From Gnetum montanum (lineage: Eukaryota; Streptophyta; Gnetopsida; Gnetales; Gnetaceae), in contig MNCI01004659.1 in the NCBI GenBank assembly GCA_015680685.1, positions 39,122 through 103,121 of the forward strand: a DNA stretch of 64,000 nt, given 5' to 3'. Position 1 is the first letter of the stretch. The number at the start of each line of letters is the position of its first letter. The notes beneath the pieces are model-generated. The model made no database searches. It was not told the origin of the DNA and saw only the letters and a program-made list of their open reading frames with translations. Position numbers and translations under genes: made by a program. Positions 1 through 11,139 of the stretch are shown here, one piece after another.

Positions 1-1330
1 CACCTGTGAAGAGGAGTTCATTTGGAAATTGATTGAATAAAGGCTTCTCCTCTTCTGCATTATCCCATCGTAATTGAGACAAATGGTTAGTGACCACATT
101 CTCGGACCCTTTTTTGTCTACCATGGTCAGATCAAATTCTTGAAGAATTAGTAGCCCTCGGATTATGCAGGGGCTTACCATTGGTTTGTTCATCAGGAAC
201 TAGATAGCACTGTGATTTGTGTGCACAAACACCTCGTATTCGAGCACATAGTGCCGAAATTTATCCAATGCAAACACCACTACCATCAATTCTTTCTCAA
301 TGGTGGTGTAGTTTAGTTGTGCACCCACAATGCTATGGCTTGCATAGTGGATATAATACAGACGTTTCTGATCATCACACCATGTAAGCACAGCTCCCAA
401 AGCATAGTTGGAGGCATTTGTCATAATATGGAAGGGTCTGGACTAATCAGGTACCCGTAGAACTGGAGCTTCTACAAGTTTCTGCTTTAGCTCTTAGAAT
501 GCAGAATCACATTCCTTGGTTTAGACAAATGGAACGTCCTTCTTTGTAAGCTCTACCAACAGTTGGGATATCTTCAAGAAGTGTTCAATGAAGTGCTGGT
601 AGTAACCAGTGTGCCCAAGGAATGACCATATATCTTTGATAGTACTTGGTTGGCGGGTAATTCCTTGGATGACCCTAATTTTTTTAGGGTCTATGCTGAT
701 CCTTGTTGATGAAATGAGATGCCCCAACATTATGCCCTCTTGGACCATTAGATGGCTCTTTTGCTAGTTGAGCCACAGATTGGTGTCTACACACCTCTTT
801 AGAACTTACTCTAGGCAGTCCAATGCTTGCTCAAACATGGCACCATAGGTGGAGAAGTCATCCACGAAGACTTCTATACCATTGCCGATTTGTTGCTGGA
901 AGATGCTCAAGACAAGGCACTGGAATGTTGCAGGTGCATTGCACAGGCCAAAGGGCATCTTCTTATATGCAAAAGTCCCCCATGGACTCGTGAAAGTAGT
1001 TTTGGCCTGGTCTTCTGGTGCGATTTGAATTTGGTTATAACCACTATAACCATCCAAAAAGCTGTAATACTGGTGTCCTGCGATTGTGTCCAACACCTAG
1101 TCCACAAATGGGAGCGGGAAGTGGTCCTTGAACATTGCCATATTGAGCAACCAGAAATCAATACAGACCCTCCACTTGCCACCTTTCTTGGATATGATAA
1201 CAAATGGGCTAACCCATTCACTATCAACAACAGAATAGATTAAGCAATTGTTCAATTTCCTCCTTTACTATCTGCTTCAACTTGGGATTCAACCGTCTTT
1301 GTGGCTATCGCCATGGCTTCATGGAAGGGT
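1..1330 (-). pseudogene. RE1 pol: reverse transcriptase and RNase H (broken)
   Basis: Translating leftward from about 1330, the RT shows FLDGYSGYNQI near 1030-1070, then PWGTFAYKKMPFGLCNAPATFQ, and the catalytic box as FVDD near 855-870. The RT thumb (GHLISS, IDPKKI, FLGHTGYY) lies at 590-735. RNase H begins near 424 with NASNYALGAVL and continues through QLNYTTIEKELMVVVFALDKFR to about 200; the first Asp of this domain (TDAS in relatives) is Asn here. The last 200 bases carry the tail of RNase H (VVTNHLSQLR, FPNELLF). The frame shifts several times between blocks. Both polymerase Asp residues remain, but the gene is broken. Confidence 0.88.
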
Positions 1331-1744
1331 CAAGATAGACTCGGTGCTGGTAGATCCTGGGATCAACTCTAGCTAGCTCAGAATAGGACCACACGAATGT
1401 AGCAACTCATTTGTTTACCATCACCAACAACTTCTTTTTCTATTCAGGAGCAAGGGCAGCGTTGATAATTACCGACTTGCCATTTTGCAAGAATGCATAC
1501 TCTAAATGAGCTGATAGAGATTTTAATTCAAGTGGCTCTTGCTTGAAGCGCTCAGGGATCTCTAGCTTTCCCTAGTCATCAAAGTCATCAATGATGGAGG
1601 TTTGCCAATGAATATCCTCCATCACATCCATGCTGTCAATGTAGGCTTGCACTAGCCCCTTAGACGGTTCCATGCAGATTGTGCTGCTAGTAGGATCAAC
1701 TATCAGCCACTGGGTGCCTTCTTGGGGAGTGGTTGCTACGTACA

Positions 1745-2270
1745 GGCATTGTTGAATTTGTGATTCCTCAGTACACTGACTGCATGCTTGAATGAATGTC
1801 CACTTAACGGACCATCACTGTTGTACACAGTTGCACCTTGAGTCACTGTACGCAATGCATGGAACTCTTTTCTTCTTGATCTTTCCGAAAGGATTTTCCT
1901 GTGAAATTTCCAAGGACAGATCTCGGAGTCCTAGTCGTGCATCCACAGTGCTTAGCCAGGCACTTCCCATGATAATTGGGAAGTTCCCCTTATAGTTTTC
2001 AACATGGATGACCAGGAAGTTAGCAGGGTAGGACCATCCACATATGGTGATCACAATGTCCTCAACCAAACCCAAAGGAACAGTGATGGATTGATCTGCT
2101 AGCTCGAGTCGGATGTTGCTCTTCTTTAGCGGGGGTAGGTTTTAGTTCTTGTACATATCATGAGAGATTAGATTAACCCCTGACCCTGAGTCCAGAAGAG
2201 CTTTGCATGGCTTGTTCCCAGCCACTTGAAGATAGATTAGGAGGCTTCCCAGATCTATCAATTTTCAGGG
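1745..2270 (-). pseudogene. RE1 retropepsin (protease) domain
   Basis: The aspartic protease active site reads ALLDSGSGVNLIS at about 2160-2200, with the DSG triad intact. It is followed leftward by GLVEDIVITICGWSYPANF and the flap-to-C-terminal block PIIMGSAWLSTVDARLGL (1815-2075). This is the usual plant Ty3/gypsy retropepsin pattern (DSG..., then ILG-type hairpin, here IIMG). The enzyme cleaves Gag-Pol during particle maturation. A frame break near 2100-2140 separates the two blocks. The equivalent sites in this window are DSGSR in RE2 and DLSSS in RE3, so RE1 and RE2 keep the catalytic Asp-Ser-Gly and RE3 does not. Confidence 0.85.
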
Positions 2271-2279
2271 AAGAGACCC

Positions 2280-4742
2280 AGCCTTGATCCAATCCGTCAC
2301 AACATGTGTAAGCATGACCGTCTGGATGTTGGATTGTGATGGAGTGGAGGACTGCTCGGGCAGTGTGATGGTAGAGGCATTGGTAGGTTCTGAGGCATTG
2401 GCCATAGGTGTAGGTGAGGGTGTATTCAGATTATTGGGCCAAAAGAAGGAACGTTTGCATGGCTTGGGTTCCGGTCCACTCGTCCTAGATGCTAGTTGTA
2501 AGTTAACAGCCCTTGTAGTGTTTCGTTGTTGTGGCTGTGGCGGTATTTCTCCCTACATGGATGGAGAAGGTGGAAATGGAGAGGGATGATGTGGAGAAGT
2601 GGCAAAAGAAGGTGACGAAGGGTAGACATGATGTTTATTTGTCCCCTGGGTGATGGAGATGGATGTCTGAAATATTCAAGGGGGTGGTAGTAACTGGGAA
2701 AGGCCACATGACTGGAAGACTCTCTTGGAGAGACAGGTTGCTGAACATAGTACTCATAAGGATCTGGCTGCTTGTAAGGGTACTACTCCCTTGGCGGTGG
2801 CATCCCCCATGCTTGTGGTTGTTGCCATTGTTGGAAATACTCGTACAGTTGTGGAGGCGTTCCACTCGGGTAGTATCCTTGTGGCTGCTAGTGGAATTGC
2901 CTACCTCTATGCCAAATGAGGGTTCAAGGCATAGACCCCAAACTCTTGTAGGTGAGACACCACAGGACAACATCCCTTGGGATGTTCATATTGGCATATG
3001 CCACATCCATCATCCTCTTTAGTGTCAGAGTTTGCAACCTATTCAGCTGCATCAACTTTTCCCTTACCTTTGTGTTGGGTATGTTTAGCTCCCTTCTTCC
3101 TACACCGATCACGGTCACTACCCTATTCTTTGGACTCTTCTAAAATTTTTAATACACTTTGGAATCTTTCATCCAAAGCATCCCAAATTTTATCCACCTT
3201 TGTCGATATTTTAGATGCAAACTTTTGTAATGGCAAAGTCTTCCGATTCACTGCTACTTCTAGTGGTGACTCTTCGTCCTCATCACAAAATCGGACCCCC
3301 CTTTTTCTAAGGGAAGGGTCCTGGTCGAATTCTTTAGCACTCTCCTTTTTTCTGAGTTCTCCTTCCTCTTTGGCCACCTGATCAATGAGGTGTTGCAACT
3401 AATGGACTCTTAGCTCTGACAGCCTTCCCTTGGCGTAGACACCAAGGGTCTTTCTTATTTTAAAATGGAGCCCATCAATAATGTGGCGAAGCTGTGCCCG
3501 TTGAGAATAACCATGACCAGGGCACCGATGCAACAGTGAGTAGTACCTGCTCATGGAGGCATCCAAGGGTTCATGATTCCCTTGTTTCCAACCTTGGATC
3601 TACATTCTCAGATTTGCCACTCTAGAGTACGTTTGATATTTGTCATTAAATATTTCAAGCATCGTACTCCATCTTCTGACTGATTCTGGCTCTAAGGACC
3701 GGTACCAACTTTCGGCTTCTTTGATGAGTGTTCGGGAGAAAAAGCTTCAACTGTTGCCAATCATTATCAATATTTTGCAAGGTGTAGGCATCATGGAATG
3801 CCTGCAAATGGGTCTGCAGATCATAGTTGTATCCCCCTTCAAATATGGGGATGTTGTTCATGTCAACACGCTTGATCCGGCTATCCTTCATGTGCCTACT
3901 TGGGATATGAACTGCCTCTGCAATGTGGAGCATGCTCCGAGTAGCTAATAATGGCTCATTTGAATCATAGTCTTGTTGGGGACTATGACATCTACGATGA
4001 TTTCTACTACCCCTTCTTTCATGATGGCAAGGGCCACATGATTTATCATGTGCTCCCTCATATTTCCTCACTCGAACCTGCTTACCACCGTCCCTTCTCT
4101 CCAACCTTCCCTTGTGACGCTTAGAACCTGAGCTAGATGAAGGTGAAGGAGAGGGGGAGGACGGAGAAGAAGGAGAGGCATCGCCACCGCTTCAACGTCG
4201 ATCCCCCCATCTACCCTGGTGATGGCCATGGTCATCTCCTCCAACCTTGCTTCGTGACCCACCATCCCCTTGAGGATCGTAGTCACTTGGAGGTTGGTTC
4301 TGGATGACTAACTCGAGGATTTGTGGCCCCAAGTGAAGTTCGGTTGAATGAGTATCATGAAACACAGGATCTCCATCGTCTTGTGGCCCCTGCGAGAATA
4401 AGGGGTTACTGAAGTGTTTCCTCTTTTGTTGTTCATATTGCTCGGCTTGCTATTGATCTCTTGTCCATTGAGCTTCTATGGGACAATAGTCTTGGAAGTC
4501 ATGGTCCTCCATGACATACTCTGCCACTTGGTCCTGGATGCCCATTCTACCTAGATTGTGGTACAGCATCGCAAGCTACCCTCCATGTCCCACCATTGAA
4601 GATGTCCATCCTAATGTAGGATGAATGTGAAATTAGGGACATATTCATCGAGATGTTTATATACCACCCGACATTCTTGCGGCACCAATGGTTCAAATGC
4701 ATCTCTCCTGTGAGAAGACATGTTGGACGTTAGATGGTCCAT
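2280..4742 (-). pseudogene. RE1 gag (broken)
   Basis: A likely start ATG is at 4742 (MDHLTSNMSSHRRDAFEPL), about 130 bases after the primer site. Downstream are an Arg/His/Asp-rich linker and the capsid-like core at 3655-4104 (NNIPIFEGGYNYDLQTHLQ, FHDAYTLQNI). A charged segment follows at 3123-3398 (LIDQVAKEEGELRKKE, KVDKIWDALDERFQ). A C..C....H motif with GCCP (CGICQYEHPKGCCP, near 2960-3010) may be the nucleocapsid zinc site. A Pro/Ser/Thr-rich tail runs to the protease. Internal TAG/TAA codons and frameshifts occur throughout. RE2, RE3 and RE5 share the same order, which supports the call. Confidence 0.82.
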
Positions 4743-4870
4743 ATTATCGGTGTACCTTATAATTAACTTTAAATTCACCTAGTGTGCAAAGATAATTCTA
4801 TCTTGGATCCAATCCAATGACTTAAATGATAATTTCACTAAAGCCAGATGATGCATGTAAGACTAACAAG

Positions 4871-4889
4871 TCCCCGGAAACGGCACCAA
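4871..4889 (-). other. RE1 primer binding site, tRNA-Asp type
   Basis: The minus strand reads TTGGTGCCGTTTCCGGGGA directly inside the 5' LTR. It closely resembles the TGGCGCCGTTGCCGGGGA primer site that Athila-like elements use with tRNA-Asp. RE3 and RE5 have diverged versions at the same place. Confidence 0.85.
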
Positions 4890-5677
4890 TGATGAGCGGC
4901 TAGGTATCCCTACGCCCAACCATACAAATATGAGCATTCACACCTGATCCGGTCAAACTCCGCAGATTGTAATCACTTAACATGCACAGACTTCTAACTA
5001 GTGAAACCTTGAGTTAGAATAGTCGTTGTCATCCTAATCTTACTTGTAAAGTTCTATTGCGATGGTTAAGTGAGACTAAGGCTAATGATTTTTATATCTT
5101 TTTAATTATCTTTTTCGGCGACTAAGTGAGGTATGGAAGTAATGAATAAACTATTATCTAATCTCTAATTATCCTAGTGTATATGCTAACTACTCCTAGC
5201 ATAAGCATCCGATCCCATCCTCCAAGCACGTTCTGAGCATTTCCTAACACTGCTGGGCTACCAGACGTTAAGCGTCATTGGGTTTACCAAGTGTTTGGAT
5301 TGCGTTCGAGATGGTTGTACTTATGTCTTTTACAAACTACGAATGAACTCTAATGATTGAAATTATGATAATGAAAACATAAATAATTGACGAGTAACTA
5401 ATAAAGCATAAACAAATGATTAACAAAGCATAAACATCTTAAACTATTAAATGCATGAAACAACTAAGTCCAAATGCTACAAGGATTGCATGAACAGTTC
5501 GTCTTTATTTCCATCATGCCAATGGGCTCAGATACATCAATGCTCGAATAAAGATTTGATCACTTTTCATACACCTGCTACAGGCACTTGGAAAATATTC
5601 TATCTCTTACAGGAGCAAACTGCAAGACCTTTGCTATTACTACCCAAAAAGATGCCTAAATGAGGTGGAAGGCCCTC

Positions 5678-5688
5678 ATATTTATAGA
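5678..5688 (-). promoter_or_regulatory. TATA box of the RE1 LTR
   Basis: The minus strand reads ATCTATAAATA, about 120 bases inside the LTR start. The same position in RE3's LTRs has CTATAAATG (15851-15860) and TTATAAATAT (54821-54830). It would drive the element's genomic RNA leftward. Confidence 0.7.
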
Positions 5689-5699
5689 TCAAGGAAGGG

Positions 5700-5795
5700 T
5701 GCTATGTATATGAGGCCCCATCGACGCGGGGTGGCTGTGTCAACAGGGCTGCGTCGACGCGGCCCCGTATATGCAGCCCAGTTGACGCAGTGACT
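5700..5795 (-). repeat. U3 upstream repeats of the RE1 LTR (TCGACG/GTCAAC units)
   Basis: Just upstream of the TATA box, four related GC-rich units occur: ATCGACGCGG (5720), GTCAACAGGG (5739), GTCGACGCGG (5753) and GTTGACGCAG (5781). They lie between runs of GGCCCC and GTATATG. The TTGAC core resembles a WRKY W-box. RE3's LTR has the same arrangement with most CpGs turned into TpG or CpA. Confidence 0.6.
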
Positions 5796-5810
5796 TTTGA
5801 CACTTCATCA

Positions 5811-6005
5811 GTAGGCTAGCAGGTTATGAGGATGGATAACAATTTGAGGCTAGTGCCCCAGGAACACATGGTTGGTTCGTTAGTAGGCAAGGTGGAATAG
5901 TAGGATCCAAATAGGCCCATAGTGTTGTTGAACATCCAAAATTTTATCATTGTTGTCTCCTATGTGGTTGCTTGACATCTAGCTCTTCATTAAATGGGGG
6001 ATGGA
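5811..6005. other. Flank between RE1 and RE2
   Basis: This 195-bp stretch lies between the RE1 LTR end and the RE2 start and shows no coding or repeat signature I recognise. Its last five bases (atgga, 6001-6005) are the target-site duplication of RE2. The pre-insertion sequence therefore continued at 55498. Any RE1 duplication would begin at 5811 (gtagg), with its partner outside the window. Confidence 0.6.
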
Positions 6006-6431
6006 TGATAAATTGTAATTTTGATGGACTACAATATGAGATATACGATATCATAGTCCATGCTACATTGTCATATATGTGATATCGTAGGATGTGTGCC
6101 AACCTATAAATATCACACTTAAGCACATGGATCTACAATAGATTTCATTTCATAGTAGTGTAACTCTTTCACTTTGTTTCCATAATTTTAGTTCTAAGTA
6201 CTTAGCAGTGTATGCCTATAGCATGGTGTTGCATGATTGTATGGAGTCTTTATTCAAGTGAAGTGTACTTGGACACATTTCATGACTAGCAATAAAGATC
6301 GAGATTGCTTATCATCATTGCAACATCCACTTAGTTTCTTGATGTTTACTTAAATTAATTTTATTGTTTTCACTTAGATTGCTAATTACTTTCCTAGTTA
6401 ATGTTTATGATTCCATGCACTTTACTTTCAC
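6006..6431 (+). repeat. RE2 5' LTR, 3'-truncated
   Basis: This aligns with the 3' LTR from 14726 and then with its resumed part at 55003 up to the shared TTTACTTTCAC. After that point the 5' copy runs into gag-like sequence while the 3' copy continues about 460 bp to CTCATTA. The missing segment includes the LTR end, the primer site and perhaps the gag start. Confidence 0.82.
6105..6113 (+). promoter_or_regulatory. TATA box of the RE2 5' LTR
   Basis: TATAAATAT lies about 100 bases into the LTR, after GATATCATAG/GATATCGTAG-type motifs. The 3' LTR has TATAAATA at the matching place (14839-14846). Confidence 0.7.
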
Positions 6432-6439
6432 ATGACCAA

Positions 6440-8680
6440 ATCCTATGAGCCCATTGATGAGCAATGAAGGAGAGATAATGCCATGGAAACTAGACATGAA
6501 CAAGATAAAGGAAAGAAAGTCAACTCTACTATTGTTGTGGAGAAGCTTTATGGATATGTATTTATTGCTGAAAAACTTCACCAAAATCATGAGTTCTAGT
6601 CACAAATGCCTATCATCTTATTGGAGGAACTTGTTAAGAATCAATTACGCTCTAACTTAGCATAGACACTTAGAAGGAAGTCAAAAGACTCAAGGTACAA
6701 GCAAGACTTAAGGCCAAGAGTTCTATTGTATCTCACAAAGAAGAACATCAGAGTCATCATAGGAGGACAAGTCGACACCATTCTCCTACTACCTCATCTA
6801 CATCCTCATGATCATTAGGGAAATCTGATAGAAGGGGGCAAAGGTACAAAGACCGTGACAAAGAAAAGAGAAGGACTCATGATCATTATGATTGTCATTC
6901 AAGACATTCTAATTTAGAAGATGAAGAATACAAATAGAGAAGGCATAGGAATCAAAGAGATCATGAAAGGGATGAGCACAGAAGAGCGCACTACTACAAC
7001 TGAGGACACAAATCTGATCAAGATGATGAACCCCTGATGGTAACTCGAAGCATGATTAACATATAGGAAGCTATAGTTGTATCAAACGACTCAATATGAA
7101 TAACATACCAAGATTTGAAGGTGGTTATAATGTTAATCCACAACACCATGTCCAAGCTTTCCATGATGCTTGCATCCTACAAAACATTGAAAGTAACTGG
7201 TAGAAGTTGAAGTTATTCCCAAGAACACATGAAAAAGAGGCAAAGAACTGGTATAGATCACTCAAATCTTAATCAATCAAAAAGTGGAGTATCATGCTAG
7301 AAATCTTTAACGATAAGTATTAAACTTATTCAAAGGTGTCTAACTTAAGAAAACAAGTCCAAGGATGGAAACAAGGGACTCATGAAACCCTTGATGTAGC
7401 AATGGGTAGGTACTACTCACTACTGCATAGATGCCTAGGCCATGGATTCTCATAGAGGAAACAACTAAGGCACGTTGTAGATGGGTTAAGGAATAAGACC
7501 AAAGAGATCCTTGGGGTTTATGCCCAAGGTAGATTATCAAAGATGACTACCCATCGAATTCGTAGAGTAATTGACCAAGTGGTGAAGGAAGAAGATGAGT
7601 TAAGAAAGAGAGATTCAATAGAGAAGTATAATAGAGACTCATTCATTAGGAAAAGAGATGCACTAGTTTGTGATGCCCAAGAAGAGAAAAGCTTAGAACA
7701 AGTAATTCAAAAGAAGACTCTACCAATTCAAAAAACTATAATTGATATTGCAGTGTAGGTAGAGAAAATGTGGGACTCAATAGATGAAAAATTTGCAACC
7801 ATGTTGAAGATTGTGGAGGAAAGAACAAAGCAAGCCTTTGAAAAAGGCAAAGACAAGAGAAAGATGAAAGATTTTGGATGAAGAGGCAAAGTAGCTTTAG
7901 TGGCTAAGTGTTTAGACACTAGCTTCACCAATGAGGAAGGATATGTCATGTGTTAGTACAAACATCAACAAGGGATGTTGTCCAATAATGGCACATTTAT
8001 AGGAAACTAGGGCATATGCACTTAATCCTAGATTTGTCAAGAAGAAAATGCCCAAAAGCTTACCTTATCCTCAAGATAACTACAAGTAGAATTTCCAACC
8101 AACATACTATCCTAGTGGAGCCTACCCACAGCCAAAGGAACAATACCATTAGTAGTGGCAACTAATCCAATCATGGGCCATGCCACCACCTTGCCAATAG
8201 TATCTATATTGGTAGCTAAATCCATATGGATACTACATTCAACGTCCAACCTCACTAGTGAATGTAGCCATTCAAACTCCATAGTACTATCCACTTGAGT
8301 AACTCATATCTACATCCATCAACAACTAATTCCTCAAATCAATAATCAACTCCTTTACCACCATTTCCACGACCTACTATGTAAGGGGAATTACCATCAT
8401 AACCACAACAAAGAAAAGATGCAAGGGTAGTGAACATATTGATAGAGGATTTTACTAGCAACACTAAGGGCCAAACAATGAAATGTCCTTTCTTTAGGAC
8501 AAGTCCTGAAAAGGTTGATAGAGTTAGAACTTTAGTGCAACAAGCTTCTTTTAAGAAAGACCCTCCTAAAAGTAATAAGCTTCCACCATTCTAAATACAA
8601 ACATGCAGATTGTCATGCTAACAGAAATAGTCATAGATTGGATATAGGCAGGGCCACTCCCTAAGAAGAGAATTAATCTA
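6440..8680 (+). pseudogene. RE2 gag (broken)
   Basis: An Arg/His/Ser-rich linker (6700-7010) precedes DDEPLMVTRSM and then the capsid-like core (about 7085-7330: MNNIPRFEGGYN, HVQAFHDACILQNIE, LKLFPRTHEKEAKNWY) over several frames. The clean frame 7543-7758 reads THRIRRVIDQVVKEEDELRK and matches RE1's LIDQVAKEEGELRK. The segment KMWDSIDEKFATMLKIVEE follows. A Pro-rich tail with Tyr-Pro repeats ends near 8400. The N-terminus seems lost with the LTR truncation. TAG and TAA codons replace Gln or Trp at many places. Confidence 0.8.
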
Positions 8681-8689
8681 GGAGTTCCT

Positions 8690-9379
8690 TTGATCTATCT
8701 ATGAGTAGCTAGAAATCTACCATGCAAAGCTCTATTAGACTCAGGTTCCAGGGTAAATTTGATCTTTTATGAAACATATTAAGCATGGAACCTACCACCC
8801 TTAAACAAGTGCAACATTTGGTTAGAGATTCTAGATCAATTTGTTACCATTCCTTTAGGATAGATAGAGAACGTAGTGACCATGGTCAATGGGTGGTCTT
8901 ATCCAGTAGACTTTCGTACGATTGATGTGAAAAATGATGACAAGGAATTTCCAATCATCATGGGGAGAACATGGCTTAGGACAATTGATGCTAAGTTAAA
9001 TATGAGAGATTTATCTATTGAAATCTCTAAGGAAGACATGCACGAAGCCATACATACACTATGGATGCCATGCATTACTGTTGAAAGAAAAGGGTGCAAT
9101 TGTGGATTAATCATTCAGAATGTCAACATGGTCATTACACTAGTCCACAACAAATGTGAAAACCAAGTGTGTGCACAAGAGAGAGCAGGCGCCACTAAAT
9201 CAAAAGACACCCCATGGCCAACAACTAAGAACATTCAAGCATTCAAAATATGCATGGAACAATTTGATTTTCTTATTAATTCCCATTCTAAGAAAATGGC
9301 CCGTACTAAGGGCCCAAAAACAAAAATATTAAACCATGATCATACACCAATAGGAAAAGAAAACAAAAAGGTTAAATGA
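8690..9379 (+). pseudogene. RE2 retropepsin domain
   Basis: The active site reads ALLDSGSRVNLI at about 8725-8765, so Asp-Ser-Gly is kept. A separate open frame from 8876 gives GWSYPVDFRTIDVK, EFPIIMGRTWLRTIDAKLN and RDLSIEISKED, the second half of the protease. The ORF runs to 9379 with a Cys-rich CNCGL segment also present in RE1 (CNCVQQ). RT should follow, but the sequence after 9380 is non-coding. A frame break lies between the two halves (about 8780-8870). Confidence 0.83.
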
Positions 9380-11130
9380 ATCAATATTTCATTACCATCA
9401 AGATTACATGGGACAATAACTAAAAAGGTAAATCACTAAAGATGATAGGTGAACCAACTAGAGTGTATGATTTAGTAGATCTAGGGAGCATTTTCCAAAC
9501 ACTCATCCATGAGTTCAGTCATCAGGGAGATGCTTTATCTTGATTTGGAATTTAATAAGTGCTTTTCAATTTCTTATTTTATAATTATTTTTACCTTTTT
9601 CTATTTCTTAATACAAAATTCCCCATTCTTTTATACTTTTCACATTATTTTCATTTTTCTCATTCTTTTATACTTTTTCATTTCTTAAAGTTTTGATATT
9701 ATTTTACATTTTTCAATTCTTTAATGATTTTTCATTCTTTGACATTTTTCATTTTTAACAACTTTTTCCAATTCTTACTATCTTTGTCATACTCTGTTTT
9801 CATGACCTTTGTAAATAATTTTGATTGTTAATAAAACACATTAAGAATAAGGCAAGATGTAGTCCAATAAGGTGAAAATTTTTCTATGTTATCAAGTCAT
9901 AAGGGATTGATTATTTGCATAGTGAGTCCACAACATTCATCCATTCATTCAATTAATAAGAGGTTCTTACCATGGCCATCATGATATTCTTCCCATCATA
10001 CAACTAAGAATAAACTCATGATCATTATGCCTAGACCAAAAAGTGAAAAAACCGAGTGGGAATGTAAAGGGTGTGACATCAAGGGGATTTGTGGACTCTC
10101 ATGGATTACTTCTATTAGTTCTATCCTGTTGCTTAGGTTGTATTATATCCTTGTAGATTTAATGAAAAAAAAAGAGTAAGAGTAAAATAAGTGTTGCCTT
10201 ATCATGTCACTACAAAGACATGTTACCCATGCCTAAAGTTAGTCCTCTGGTAAGGTTGACATAGATAAAAATAAAAACAATACATAGAATAAATTTCTAG
10301 GGATCCCAGTGGAAAGATATGTTACCCATGCTTGAAGGTATTTGGCTTCTCAGAAATTGAAATAATAATAATAATAAAAGTGTGCAATGAATAAACTCCT
10401 CCCTTGGACAATATGCCAAGTGACAATACTCCTTGCAATAGTGGTAGTCTTACAGTTGTAATTCCAAGAGATGAGACAATGCAATGTCCCTAAAATGTGG
10501 TTTGGACATGGTTTTAATCTTGGATAGAAATGCTAATGATTGCTTTAACCACTAATAAAACACAAGAATTCATTATGCCTATGGTAAGATACCTCACGTC
10601 TTGATTTCTGCAATCCCTTCTAAGTCCATTTCATCTCATTGTATGAATAATCATAACTTGTGGTTTTGTGTAACATAGTGTAATTTTCCTAACTTGGTGA
10701 TACCAACATGTGTGTTTCGCTAAAGAGGTATGCATTATATTCAACTCCTTAAGTGCCTAAGGACACTTTAGGTGTGGTTATACAAAGGCATTAAGGGCTA
10801 GAGCTTGCTTTGGAAAGGGCCCACTTGTATAACTATTATATCTTATACCTACCAAGCAATTCCACATCATCTTGAACCTTCTAATACCAATAAACGTCAA
10901 TAAAAACTTTCCTTATCACTCAAACTATCTATTCTAATAACATGAACTCATTACCCATCTCATCATCTTATCAATACTTCATGAACTTTTGTACCCTGAG
11001 ATTCCTTCTTTAAAAACTTTCCATGTCAAATTTTTGAAAAATATGCATCACCCACAAACTAAGATCCTCTGAATATGCTTTAAACCTTATAGCCATTCAA
11101 AATGATTCATTTTTAATCCTTAGAAATCAT
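9380..11130 (+). other. RE2 non-coding spacer replacing pol, with T-rich tract at 9545-9800
   Basis: No RT, RNase H or integrase motif is visible in any frame. From 9545 to about 9800 the plus strand is a degenerate T-rich tract with repeated CTTTTATACTTTTTCATT-like units. RE3 has a matching tract (minus strand, 43015-43200) directly after integrase, so RE2's deletion seems to join the protease end to the post-integrase spacer. Further on, GACATGTTACCCATGCCTRAAG occurs near 10217 and also in RE3 (minus strand, near 42430), which confirms that the rest is the conserved spacer between pol and the 3' ORF. A short (AAT)n run is at 10366. Confidence 0.7.
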
Positions 11131-11139
11131 TGAAAAATG

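Larger units (their letters stand above)
1..5810 (-). mobile_element. RE1: 5'-side of an Athila-like Ty3/gypsy LTR retrotransposon, cut by the window edge
   Basis: Reading leftward on the minus strand the order is 5' LTR (4890-5810), primer site, gag, protease, RT and RNase H, which is Ty3/gypsy order. Integrase and the 3' LTR lie beyond base 1. The primer site is of the tRNA-Asp type used by Athila-like elements, and the gag, protease and LTR match RE2, RE3 and RE5 in this window, so all four belong to one lineage. The coding part has several stops and frameshifts and cannot give a full polyprotein. The LTR keeps many CpG dinucleotides that are lost in RE3, so RE1 looks like the least decayed copy. 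The lineage call rests on primer site and relatives, not on a tree. Confidence 0.9.
4890..5810 (-). repeat. RE1 5' LTR (921 bp)
   Basis: The left edge on the plus strand is TGATGAGC, next to the primer site; the right edge is CTTCATCA at 5801-5810. These make the TG...CA ends with the TGATGAG/CTCATCA inverted termini seen in the RE3 and RE5 LTRs. The length (921 bp) fits RE3 (about 910 bp without its insert) and RE5 (913 bp). The LTR aligns with RE3's LTRs along its length, for example around the Met-Lys-rich AT stretch at 5400-5480 and the TATA region. A minus-strand TATA box and GC-rich U3 repeats lie at its right end. Confidence 0.85.

Noticed and set aside
827-1243. 138-codon plus-strand open frame
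   Set aside because: It lies opposite the RT core of RE1, whose minus-strand motifs (FLDGYSGYNQI, FVDD) are clear.
2284-3022. Plus-strand open frames over RE1 gag tail
   Set aside because: They are shadows of the Pro/Ser/Thr-rich gag tail and charged region on the minus strand.
5983-5989. RE1 LTR right end at CTCTTCA (5989)
   Set aside because: The end at 5810 (CTTCATCA) gives 921 bp, matching the RE3 and RE5 LTR lengths; the later one would be about 180 bp too long.
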